The notes beneath the pieces were generated by a model. It saw only the letters and a list, made by a program, of their open reading frames with translations. It did not search any database and had not been told where the DNA came from. This document shows, one piece after another, positions 8,242 through 14,297 of a stretch of 14,297 bases of DNA. Location: contig USKC01000045.1 of assembly GCA_900555195.1 (NCBI GenBank), positions 1 through 14,297 on the forward strand, given 5' to 3'. The first letter of the stretch is position 1. Every line of letters starts with the position of its first letter. The stretch is from an uncultured Lachnospiraceae bacterium (GTDB taxonomy: Bacteria; Bacillota; Clostridia; Lachnospirales; Lachnospiraceae). The translations under genes were made by a program, and so were the position numbers.

Positions 8242-8463
8242 TCACTCAATAGAATCTTCTTCGGTAGGAATCAACTCCATAATGTCCCCAATATCGCAAT
8301 TCAACGTTTTACATACCTTCATTAACACTTCCATACTGACGGTTTCACCTTTAGACAGCTTGGTAACGGATGCCCAGCTGATACCGGCCTTCGCCTGCAA
8401 ATCCTTTTTCTTCATATCTCTATCTATCAGGATTTTCCATAATTTCTTGTAACTAACTTCCAT
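8242..8463 (-). CDS. XRE/Cro-family transcriptional regulator
   Basis: A 73-residue helix-turn-helix protein of the Cro/CI type. Residues from about 18 to 45, with KKDLQAKAGIS followed by SVTKLSKGETVS, fit the HTH_3 pattern, and the tail (CKTLNCDIGDIMEL) is typical of small XRE regulators. There is no extra sensor domain. I chose the ATG at 8463, which has AAGGGG about 7 bases upstream; a longer frame from 8529 has no good ribosome binding site and adds residues that do not fit the family. It is the first gene of the accessory operon, so it probably controls the downstream TcmP, radical-SAM-like and RM genes, perhaps together with its own expression. Confidence 0.88.
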   Translation of the reverse strand: MEVSYKKLWKILIDRDMKKKDLQAKAGISWASVTKLSKGETVSMEVLMKVCKTLNCDIGDIMELIPTEEDSIE

Positions 8464-8481
8464 AGCAGTCCCCTTGTCTTT

Positions 8482-8513
8482 ATTATAAGGCACCTGAAGT
8501 GATACATACACAA
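8482..8513 (-). promoter_or_regulatory. Possible promoter of the accessory operon
   Basis: A perfect TATAAT lies at 8482-8487 on the minus strand, 18 bases upstream of the regulator's ATG. The -35 element is poor: TTGTGT at 8508-8513 leaves a 20-bp spacer. A weak GTG-N7-CAC sequence in this stretch could be an operator for the regulator. A weak -35 would suit a promoter controlled by a DNA-binding protein, but that is inference. Confidence 0.35.
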
Positions 8514-8555
8514 TAGCAGGATACCACAAACCCTCTCAAAGCACAAGGATCATCT

Positions 8556-8609
8556 TCATATTTGCGCGAATTTTCTTCTTTTTATCAAGAAAAATCTATG
8601 TAAATATGA
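8556..8609. repeat. Long two-part inverted repeat between island and rlmD
   Basis: TCATATTT (8556-8563) pairs with AAATATGA (8602-8609). Inside it, ATTTTCTT (8570-8577) pairs with AAGAAAA (8587-8593). The 5-6 bases between the two parts do not pair. This AT-rich structure lies in the gene-free stretch between rlmD and the accessory operon. It could be a terminator remnant, a regulator site or an element end. Confidence 0.4.
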
Positions 8610-8671
8610 GGCGGCCAGAACAATCTCAAGTATGCAACTGATGTGTAACAAAAAAGGAATGATATCCAAAT

Positions 8672-8723
8672 AAAAAATAGTCAAGCCTGTTTGCTATATA
8701 CTGCAAACAGGCTTGACTATTTT
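8672..8723 (-). terminator. Terminator of rlmD, perfect 21-bp stem
   Basis: The arms at 8674-8694 and 8703-8723 are perfect reverse complements of 21 bases around an 8-base loop. The stem centre is GC-rich (GTCAAGCCTGTTTGC) and its outer end is A/T, so on the minus strand it runs into a T-run. It starts 6 bases after the rlmD stop. The symmetry means it could also stop plus-strand transcripts and insulate rlmD from the accessory operon. Confidence 0.88.
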
Positions 8724-8729
8724 ATCGGA

Positions 8730-10379
8730 TCAAATCATTTGAAAATGCCTCAATGCCTCCATAATCGCCGCTTCCTTCTCCGGCGGGCACTGCGGTACTT
8801 TCGCATCTTCTTTTTTCGACAAGTTATAGTTCTGCCCAACCTCCAGACCGCATTTCCGTTTGACCTGGGAGATATATAAGCTGGACACCTTCAAACCATA
8901 CTTCTCCAACACATAGGCTTTGATCTCGTCATAGGTCGCCTTGCTCTCCGCCGCCGTCAGATCCAGCTCATCCAGATTCAACTCCACTTCGATATGCTGC
9001 TTGGTGTTTAGTTTGGACAAAAGTACTACCGTCTCCACATGCACCGTCTCCGGAAACATATCGCAGCCTCTCCATTTCTTCAATTCGTATCCATACTCCG
9101 CCAGATATTTCAAATCTCTGGCAAGCGTGGCGGAATCGCAGCTTACATATACAATACGTTCCGGCTGCATTCGCACCATGGTCTCCAGGCATTTCTCATC
9201 ACAGCCCTTGCGGGGCGGATCCACCACAATCACATCCGCACGGATTCCTTCTTCCTCATATTTCTTCGGAAGCACTTCTTCCGCTCTTCCAACGAAGAAT
9301 TCCGCATTTTGGATGTCATTTCGCCTGGCGTTTTCCTGGGCGTCCAAAACGGCCTCTTCAATCACTTCCACGCCATATACCCTGCGCGCCTTCCGGGCCA
9401 GGAAAAGGGAAATGGTTCCAATTCCGCAGTACAAATCCCATACCGTCTCTTCACCCTGCAGCGATGCATACTCCAGCGCCTGCCCGTACAGCTTTCCCGT
9501 CTGTATGGGGTTCACCTGATAGAAGGAGAGAGGCGATATCCGGAACGTGATCCCATCGATCGAATCCTCTATCCACCCGTTCCCGCGCAGGACGCGCAGA
9601 GACCGCCCCAGGATCACATTGGTCCGCTCCCGGTTCACATTCACGGACAGGCTTGTCATGCCCGGGATCTGCCACAGGCTGTCCGCCAGTTCCTCTTCTT
9701 TTGGCAGAGCATCTCCATTCAGCACAAGGCACACCATGATCTGGCCGCTGACAAACCCTTTCCGAATGAGCGCATGGCGAACCAGGCCTGTTCCCTCTGT
9801 TTCATCATAAGCACTGATATGGTATTTTTCCATATGAGCGAGAATGCGCTCCAGGATTTCCCGGTTTTCTTCTACCCCCAGAACGCAATCCGTATTCTCA
9901 ATGATCGTATGGGTTCTTCCCGCGTAGAATCCGGTAATCACCCGGCCGTCCTTGGATGTGCCGAAAGGAAACTGGGCCTTATTCCGGTAACGCCACGGCT
10001 CTTCCATGCCGATAATCGGTTCCCTGGCCGCATCCACAGCGGCCGGTTCCAGCCCCCCGAGACGGATGAGATGATTTCTAATTTTTCCTTCTTTAAAACG
10101 AAGCTGCTGCTCATAGGAAAGGGCTTGGAGCTGACATCCCCCGCACTGCCGGCTGTACGCACAGCGGGGCGCAACGCGAAAAAGAGAAGGTGAAAGTACC
10201 TTCTCCAGCTTCGCATAGGCATAGGTTTTCTTCACTTTCATGATCTTAACCTGCACCACATCGCCGATCAGAGCATCCTTGACAAAAAGCGCACAGCCGT
10301 CCGCCCTTCCAATTCCTTCTCCTTGTGTCCCTGTATCCGTAATTTCTATTGTGTAGACATCGTTCTTTTTGATCTGCAT
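8730..10379 (-). CDS. rlmD: 23S rRNA (uracil-C5)-methyltransferase, RlmD/RumA type
   Basis: A 549-residue SAM-dependent RNA methyltransferase of the TrmA/RumA family that forms 5-methyluridine in rRNA. In order: an N-terminal TRAM domain (about 1-60), 4Fe-4S cysteines C73, C79, C82 and C165, the SAM motif DLYCGIG (315-321), VDPPRKG (386-392), the catalytic nucleophile C414 in YVSCDSATLARDL, and E449 in HVETV as the proton-abstracting residue. All key residues are present. The last 80 or so residues (from about 468) form an extra domain seen in many Clostridia homologues. The target position (U747 or U1939) cannot be told from sequence. A strong AAAGGAG (10393-10399) is 13 bases from this ATG but 5 bases from an out-of-frame ATG at 10387. 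It is the last gene of a likely unit with yhaM, 78 bases downstream of it. Confidence 0.93.
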   Translation of the reverse strand: MQIKKNDVYTIEITDTGTQGEGIGRADGCALFVKDALIGDVVQVKIMKVKKTYAYAKLEKVLSPSLFRVAPRCAYSRQCGGCQLQALSYEQQLRFKEGKIRNHLIRLGGLEPAAVDAAREPIIGMEEPWRYRNKAQFPFGTSKDGRVITGFYAGRTHTIIENTDCVLGVEENREILERILAHMEKYHISAYDETEGTGLVRHALIRKGFVSGQIMVCLVLNGDALPKEEELADSLWQIPGMTSLSVNVNRERTNVILGRSLRVLRGNGWIEDSIDGITFRISPLSFYQVNPIQTGKLYGQALEYASLQGEETVWDLYCGIGTISLFLARKARRVYGVEVIEEAVLDAQENARRNDIQNAEFFVGRAEEVLPKKYEEEGIRADVIVVDPPRKGCDEKCLETMVRMQPERIVYVSCDSATLARDLKYLAEYGYELKKWRGCDMFPETVHVETVVLLSKLNTKQHIEVELNLDELDLTAAESKATYDEIKAYVLEKYGLKVSSLYISQVKRKCGLEVGQNYNLSKKEDAKVPQCPPEKEAAIMEALRHFQMI

Positions 10380-10387
10380 GCCTTCAT
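10346..10387 (-). other. Possible 13-codon leader ORF overlapping the rlmD start
   Basis: An ATG at 10387 is 5 bases from the AAAGGAG site, so it is better placed than the rlmD ATG at 10379. Its frame (MKACRSKRTMSTQ) stops at TAG inside rlmD codons 11-12. It could tune rlmD translation, or simply be chance. Confidence 0.3.
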
Positions 10388-10457
10388 CCGCGCTCCTTTT
10401 TGCAGTTTTCCATAACAGTCCGAACCATTCTAAGCTGCCAGGCCTTTCTGCGGCGCC

Positions 10458-11402
10458 CTATTCCATGCGGGTGGGACGGATGTTGGACTCAAACAGCCGA
10501 TTATATCCCAGCCAACCGGTTCCGGAAGCATTCTGCAGCGCTTCGGAGAATGTCTCCATCTTGGCATCCGCATTATCCGCCAGATTCAGAGCAGCCGCCT
10601 CAATGATTGCGGGTTTCTTGGGCGAACCATATTCATACTCTCCATGGTGGGCCAGGATGCAGTGCTTGAGTTCCGCTTCCAGCACCGGAGGGAAGCCGGG
10701 GATCGCCCGCGCTTTTTCCCCGATCATCTCCGCTCCCATCACGATATGCCCCAGGAGCTGCCCATCATCCGTATAATCGTTCTCTGGGAACAGAGAAAGC
10801 TCCTTTGTCTTTCCAATATCATGGCAGAGCGCAGCCGCAATCAGAAGATCTCTCTTCAGAATCGGATATGCGCCGCAGAAATATTCGCACATTCTGGCCA
10901 CGCTGAGCGTATGCTCCAAAAGGCCGCCCACAAAGCCATGGTGTACCGTCTTCGCTGCGGAAGACGTGCAGAAAGCCTTAACAAAAGCTTCGTCCTCCAC
11001 AAAAAAGCTTTCCAGTAGCTTTCTCAAATACGGATTTTCCGTTTTCCCGATCAGGCCCAGCAATTCTTTATACATCTCGTCCCGGTTCCTGTTGCTGACA
11101 GGAAGGTAGTCCGCCGGATCATATTCTCCCTCCTGGCAGAGGCGCACCCGCTTCACATTCACCTGCAGCGCCCCCTGGAAACTGTTCACATCGCCATATA
11201 CTTCAATATAGTCCAACGTGTCAAATTCTGCGATTCCTGCACTGTTGGGATCCCATATTTTGGCATCCATGGTTCCTGTTTTGTCCTGCAGGATCACGTT
11301 TTCATAAGGTTTTCCATTTTTGGTTACCGCAGACTGTTTATGTTTGCACAGATAAATGTCAAATACTCTGTCGCCTTCTCTGTAATCTTTAATGTACTTC
11401 AT
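10458..11402 (-). CDS. yhaM: 3'-5' exoribonuclease, YhaM family
   Basis: A 314-residue protein, the same length as Bacillus subtilis YhaM, which trims RNA from the 3' end with a metal-dependent HD domain. The N-terminal 1-95 region is an OB-fold (tRNA_anti-like) that binds nucleic acid. The HD domain follows, with H164 in GGLLEHTLSVAR, H194-D195 in LCHDIGKTKE, H252-H253 in LAHHGEYEYG and D276 in LNLADNADA as the metal-binding set. All expected residues are present, so the enzyme should be active. The ATG has GGAG 8 bases upstream. It lies 30 bases after the HtrA-like gene and 78 bases before rlmD, and probably shares a transcript with both. It acts in the cytoplasm in RNA turnover. Confidence 0.93.
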   Translation of the reverse strand: MKYIKDYREGDRVFDIYLCKHKQSAVTKNGKPYENVILQDKTGTMDAKIWDPNSAGIAEFDTLDYIEVYGDVNSFQGALQVNVKRVRLCQEGEYDPADYLPVSNRNRDEMYKELLGLIGKTENPYLRKLLESFFVEDEAFVKAFCTSSAAKTVHHGFVGGLLEHTLSVARMCEYFCGAYPILKRDLLIAAALCHDIGKTKELSLFPENDYTDDGQLLGHIVMGAEMIGEKARAIPGFPPVLEAELKHCILAHHGEYEYGSPKKPAIIEAAALNLADNADAKMETFSEALQNASGTGWLGYNRLFESNIRPTRME

Positions 11403-11432
11403 TCTCTTTTCTCCATTCTTCTGCCAGGCATC

Positions 11433-12827
11433 TTATTCCATCGTTCCCAGCAGCACATCCACCGTCATTTCTTCATATTCTTCCTGTCCCTGCCGCATAA
11501 CGGTAAGCGTTACTTCCGTGTCCGGAAGAAGGCTTGACAAAATTCTGCTGTAATCGGCAAAGGAGTCTATTTCTTCCGTTCCCATGCGGACGATAACGTC
11601 TCCGCTCTGTATGCCCGCTATCATAGCAGGGGAATCCATCACGATGCCCGTCACATAGGCCCCCTGCGGAACCCCTTGTTCCTCATGAATATCCTCCGGG
11701 ACATCCGTTCCGTAGATGCCAAGAGAGGCCATTGGCTGTCCGTTGGACATTTTCTCAATCTGGCTTTTCAGATTGCTGATCCCGAGTGCCGTGATCAGAT
11801 TCGGTATATCGCTTCTGCTGTTCTCCTGGCTGATAATGCCAAGAACCTGCCCGCTTAAATTGATGATGATTCCGCTTCCGTTTGTACTGCCATAGATATC
11901 CGTTGTCAGCAGCTGATAATTTCCATCCGTCAGGTTCAGCTCCGAATCCACCGAAGTAATCATCCCATAGGCCATGGAGCCGGCGGTTCCCAGCGGGCGC
12001 CCCAGCGCAATGATGGGCGTTCCCAGCAGGCTACTGCCGGAATTTCCCAATTCAGCCGTGGAAATACTTCCCAGCGTATCCTCCGTAAGGCCGCTTCGTT
12101 CTACGCTGATCACAGCCAGCCCTGTCACCTGATTCGCCTGCATCAGCGCCGCATCCGCCTGGATGTCGTTGCAGAAGGTCACGGTAAGCCGTTCCGACTG
12201 ATCCACAATCTCCTTCTCCGTAAGGATCAGCAGCTGTTTCCCATTGTCCGCCACGATCATCCCGGAGGCCTGTCCCTCATTCTCATAAGGATTATTCAGC
12301 CAGTCTGTATCCGATGTGGTCCCGATCACAGTGACCAGGGATTTGGATACCTCCTGTGCCAGGGAAGAAAGTTCCCCATACAGAGACTGGTAATCGGAAA
12401 TGCCCAGCTCCACTCGTTCCACCACCGTCGTCTGTACCGGAGGCTGGCTCTCTTCCTCGCTCTCCGTCTCCAGAATCATATCTTCCGGCAGCATCTCTTC
12501 ATTGGCCGCCTCTTCCTGAAGCTGCACAGGTTCCGGTTCCTCTTCCGGATACAGCCAGTTCGTAAAAACAGGCTCCAGCACCAGGAAGGTAAAGCAGGCG
12601 ATCAGGCCGAAAATCACCGCCATGGACGCGGTGATAACGGTTCTCCTCAACAGCTTTCTCCTGTTGATGGGCCGTTCCTTCACCTTTTCTTTTATAAAGT
12701 TAATGTCATTGCCAGGCGTTCCGGAAGCGGTCTGTGTTCCGGTTCCCTGATCCGGCGTCTCCTGCGAAAGCTTCGCAGCCTTGCGTTCGTCACCCTGGCT
12801 TTTGTCTGACATGAATTTGTCTGACAT
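11433..12827 (-). CDS. Membrane-anchored HtrA-like protein, catalytic triad lost
   Basis: A 464-residue protein of HtrA/DegP layout: a charged cytoplasmic N-terminus (about 1-60), one membrane segment (about 64-88), an acidic linker, a trypsin-like domain (about 150-350) and a C-terminal PDZ domain (about 370-460). The fold motifs are kept, but the catalytic residues are not. Where HtrA has TNNHVV, this has TEKEIV (His to Glu, residue 206). The Asp of TDLAV is Gly in TGLAV (236). GNSGG is TNGSG (Ser to Gly, 317). It is therefore probably a pseudoprotease with a binding or regulatory role at the membrane. I chose the ATG at 12827, preceded by AGGAAAGGA; the upstream ATG at 12854 is only about 5 bases from the predicted transcript start. 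It is the first gene of the yhaM-rlmD unit. Confidence 0.85.
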   Translation of the reverse strand: MSDKFMSDKSQGDERKAAKLSQETPDQGTGTQTASGTPGNDINFIKEKVKERPINRRKLLRRTVITASMAVIFGLIACFTFLVLEPVFTNWLYPEEEPEPVQLQEEAANEEMLPEDMILETESEEESQPPVQTTVVERVELGISDYQSLYGELSSLAQEVSKSLVTVIGTTSDTDWLNNPYENEGQASGMIVADNGKQLLILTEKEIVDQSERLTVTFCNDIQADAALMQANQVTGLAVISVERSGLTEDTLGSISTAELGNSGSSLLGTPIIALGRPLGTAGSMAYGMITSVDSELNLTDGNYQLLTTDIYGSTNGSGIIINLSGQVLGIISQENSRSDIPNLITALGISNLKSQIEKMSNGQPMASLGIYGTDVPEDIHEEQGVPQGAYVTGIVMDSPAMIAGIQSGDVIVRMGTEEIDSFADYSRILSSLLPDTEVTLTVMRQGQEEYEEMTVDVLLGTME

Positions 12828-12831
12828 GAAT
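12802..12831. repeat. Tandem 15-bp duplication over the htrA-like start codon
   Basis: Two identical 15-bp units (12802-12816 and 12817-12831) lie end to end. Each carries an in-frame ATG followed by codons for SDK, at 12827 and 12812. Only the first ATG in the direction of transcription has the AGGAAAGGA ribosome binding site. The duplication keeps the frame, adding five residues to the N-terminus. Confidence 0.85.
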
Positions 12832-12865
12832 TCCTTTCCTTTCACTTCTCTCATTTCTTTTAGTC

Positions 12866-12894
12866 AGTATAGCTGATCCGCCTCTTCTTGTAAA
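12866..12894 (-). promoter_or_regulatory. Sigma-A-like promoter of htrA-like-yhaM-rlmD
   Basis: TTTACA (12889-12894, five of six matches to TTGACA), a 17-bp spacer and TATACT (12866-12871, five of six matches to TATAAT). The transcript should start near 12859, giving a leader of about 30 bases before the ATG at 12827 and nearly none before the ATG at 12854. Confidence 0.75.
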
Positions 12895-13020
12895 GAATCG
12901 CCGGCCTTTCTTTCTATACGCGCCCTTCTTTCTGCGCCGCCAATCCCCACGCAGCCTCGGAATCCCTCTGCGGGCACGCAGGAACCGCCGACACCGCGGC
13001 AGCCTATGGCAGAACGGTAA

Positions 13021-13057
13021 AACGCAGGGTGCTGTTCCTTCCACAGCATCCTGCGTT
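13021..13057 (-). terminator. Terminator after the unknown 134-residue gene
   Basis: Arms of 14 bases (13021-13034 and 13044-13057) pair with one G-T wobble around a 9-base loop. On the minus strand the stem is followed by a short T-run (TTTTACC). It lies about 120 bases past the stop at 13175. The rest of 12895-13174 shows no gene I can support. Confidence 0.55.
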
Positions 13058-13174
13058 CCATTGTTAAACATAAGACCAGGCAGGGCGCATCCCCTCCGTC
13101 ATTTGAATCCGCTTTCCTTAACGGCTCGCTTTCCCCGGCTTTTCTTCCCACCGTTCTTTCCGAAAAAATCTGCT

Positions 13175-13579
13175 TCATGCGCCCGGCTTTTCCATCTCCT
13201 TCTTCCGGATGGAAAGACGCGCCTTTCTGACACTCTCCCTGTAATTGGCATCCGCCTTCTGCAGCAGATAGCCCGGCGCAAGAAACGCTGCATTGTATAA
13301 TTCTTCCAGCGTCTCTTTCTGTTCTTCGGTCGGTTCCGACGGAGACACCACCCTGGTCTGCCATACAGACATACAGCCAGTATATTCTACCAGCCAGAAA
13401 AGAGGCTCCATGCTCTTCTCCATATACCCGTTCAGCACATGGGTATTTTCTCCCGCCCTCTCTTCCAGCTTTCCGATATGGGAAGGAATGGGATCCTCCA
13501 CCCCTCCGTCCGGCAAAATGACACACTCGCAAGGCTCTTCATCCTGTCTGTGCGCATCGATATATTCCATTACAGTCAT
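13175..13579 (-). CDS. Unrecognised 134-residue protein
   Basis: I do not recognise this protein. It is hydrophilic, with no signal peptide or membrane segment. The N-terminus (MTVMEYIDAHRQ) is helical in character, followed by a CEC pair (C17, C19), a short acidic part, the sequence FWLVEYTGCMSVWQ (61-74) that looks like a core strand, and a long charged C-terminal helix ending in basic residues. I chose the ATG at 13579, which has GGGGAGGGG 8 bases upstream; an ATG at 13627 has no such site and adds 16 residues. A promoter lies about 80 bases upstream and a terminator about 120 bases downstream, so it is probably transcribed on its own. The site and promoter favour a real gene over chance. 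Confidence 0.7.
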   Translation of the reverse strand: MTVMEYIDAHRQDEEPCECVILPDGGVEDPIPSHIGKLEERAGENTHVLNGYMEKSMEPLFWLVEYTGCMSVWQTRVVSPSEPTEEQKETLEELYNAAFLAPGYLLQKADANYRESVRKARLSIRKKEMEKPGA

Positions 13580-13654
13580 GGTTCCGCCCCTCCCCACGTC
13601 CAAGCTTTTTATATCCGGCTCGGCCACATCCGGCCGTTTCCTTATCCAGCTTCC

Positions 13655-13683
13655 ATACTAGCAAAAAAGCGGCGCTTTTTCAA
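13655..13683 (-). promoter_or_regulatory. Promoter with a terminator hairpin in its spacer
   Basis: TTGAAA (13678-13683) and TAGTAT (13655-13660) are separated by exactly 17 bp. The first has five matches to the consensus, the second four. The spacer contains most of the hairpin described in the next entry. The element is about 75-100 bases upstream of the ATG at 13579. Confidence 0.5.
13662..13680 (-). terminator. Terminator of the NifX-type gene
   Basis: AAAAAGC, a 3-base loop GCC and GCTTTTTT form a short stem ending in six T residues on the minus strand, about 50 bases after the stop at 13728. The sequence is nearly symmetrical, so it could work in both directions. Confidence 0.6.
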
Positions 13684-13727
13684 TCAGGGAAATCGGACGA
13701 ATCCAAATTACTGTTACCTGCTACTCT

Positions 13728-14132
13728 TTATTCGTTTCCTGCACAGCCATGCTTATCCTCTCCGCAAGCATGCGAGCCGCACTGATGGCCGCCTTCATGG
13801 TGATGGCTGCATACCACGTCCGGCTGATAGGACAGACGCCCTTCCAGCAGCGCCTTCACCGCTTCGTCCGCCTCCCCGGTCACGCCCGGATAAAAACGGA
13901 TTCCGGCATCTTCCAGCGCCTGCCTGGCTCCGGCCCCGATTCCACCGCAGATCAGGACATCCGCCCCTTCCTTTTTCAGGAAACCTGCCAGCGCGCCGTG
14001 CCCGCTTCCTGCGGCACTGACGATTTTGGTCCCGTTTATGGCGCCGTCTGCCGCATCATACAATTTAAAATTCTCACAATGTCCGAAATGCTGATACACC
14101 ATTCCATTCTCATACGTCACTGCTATTTTCAT
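13728..14132 (-). CDS. NifX/NifB-type iron-molybdenum cluster-binding protein
   Basis: A 134-residue protein of the dinitrogenase iron-molybdenum cofactor-binding fold (the NifX/NifY/NafY/MTH1175-like group), here alone and without other nif genes. The domain covers about 1-103, with the usual opening (MKIAVTYENG), HFGHCENF (15-22) as the likely cluster- or metal-binding segment, GHGALAGFLKKEGADVLICGGIG (44-66 region) and GIRFYPGV. The tail from 108 to 130 has four Cys and six His and should bind metal. In non-diazotrophic Clostridia such proteins have no firmly known role; iron-sulfur or metal handling is an inference. The ATG has AAAGGCGG about 6 bases upstream, and a promoter is visible further upstream. 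Confidence 0.88.
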   Translation of the reverse strand: MKIAVTYENGMVYQHFGHCENFKLYDAADGAINGTKIVSAAGSGHGALAGFLKKEGADVLICGGIGAGARQALEDAGIRFYPGVTGEADEAVKALLEGRLSYQPDVVCSHHHEGGHQCGSHACGEDKHGCAGNE

Positions 14133-14189
14133 TCTTTTCCGCCTTTCCCGCCTGCCCTTCCGCAGACGCTTCCATACGATTATGAGACC

Positions 14190-14218
14190 AGTCTACTCTT
14201 ATTTTTGGCATATGTCAA
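14190..14218 (-). promoter_or_regulatory. Sigma-A-like promoter of the NifX-type gene
   Basis: A perfect TTGACA (14213-14218), a 17-bp spacer and TAGACT (14190-14195, four of six matches). The transcript should start near 14183, about 50 bases before the ATG at 14132. I see no gene between this promoter and the right edge of the window. Confidence 0.7.
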
Positions 14219-14297
14219 TAATTGGGTTTCCCATTTTCTTTGCAGAGTTACTGCTCAGCCTTCCGCATATGCCGTTCCGTCTCACTCGTTTGTGCCA

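Noticed and set aside
9039..10193. 384-codon open frame on the plus strand
   Set aside because: It lies wholly antisense to rlmD, whose motifs are complete. It has no recognisable domain, and a GC-rich gene easily leaves such a shadow frame.
12864..13532. 222-codon minus-strand frame
   Set aside because: It overlaps the 134-residue gene in another frame and runs through its terminator and the next promoter. Its composition (Gly/Arg-rich) looks like a shadow.
1..14297. CRISPR array, tRNA or rRNA gene, insertion sequence
   Set aside because: No regularly spaced repeats, cloverleaf-like sequence, rRNA segment, transposase or integrase was seen on either strand.

Overview
The window looks like chromosome of a Gram-positive anaerobe of the Clostridia, most likely a Lachnospiraceae gut commensal. 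The basis is the core gene set: an RlmD/RumA-type 23S rRNA methyltransferase with the C-terminal extension common in that family, a YhaM-type exoribonuclease, a membrane-anchored HtrA-like protein and a NifX-type cluster-binding protein. Strong Shine-Dalgarno sites and TTG/GTG starts agree with this. Every convincing gene lies on the minus strand, so transcription runs from high to low coordinates.

Right part (about 8.7-14.3 kb): ordinary, more GC-rich chromosome. In transcription order it holds a NifX/NifB-type protein with a His/Cys-rich tail, an unrecognised 134-residue protein, an HtrA-like membrane protein that has lost all three catalytic residues, the YhaM-type OB-fold/HD exoribonuclease, and rlmD, which ends in a terminator with a perfect 21-bp stem. 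Three sigma-A-like promoters with 17-bp spacers are readable. One of them has a terminator hairpin inside its spacer.

Left part (about 0.36-8.46 kb): a compact, AT-richer accessory operon just past the 3' end of rlmD. In transcription order it holds a small XRE/Cro-type regulator, two TcmP-like proteins (three-Cys-motif partner family) that differ from each other, a radical-SAM-like protein with CX3CX3C in place of the usual CX3CX2C, and a type III restriction-modification pair (Mod, then Res). Gaps are only 2-30 bases, so the six genes are probably one transcription unit. The natural reading is a defence island: a type III RM system joined to a TcmP/three-Cys module of unknown chemistry. This combination is the best candidate in the window for an undescribed system.

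Far left (1-360): no convincing gene. It holds two short hairpins with similar flanks and a good plus-strand terminator. No integrase, transposase, tRNA, rRNA or CRISPR array is visible, so if the island belongs to an integrative element, its mobility genes are outside the window.
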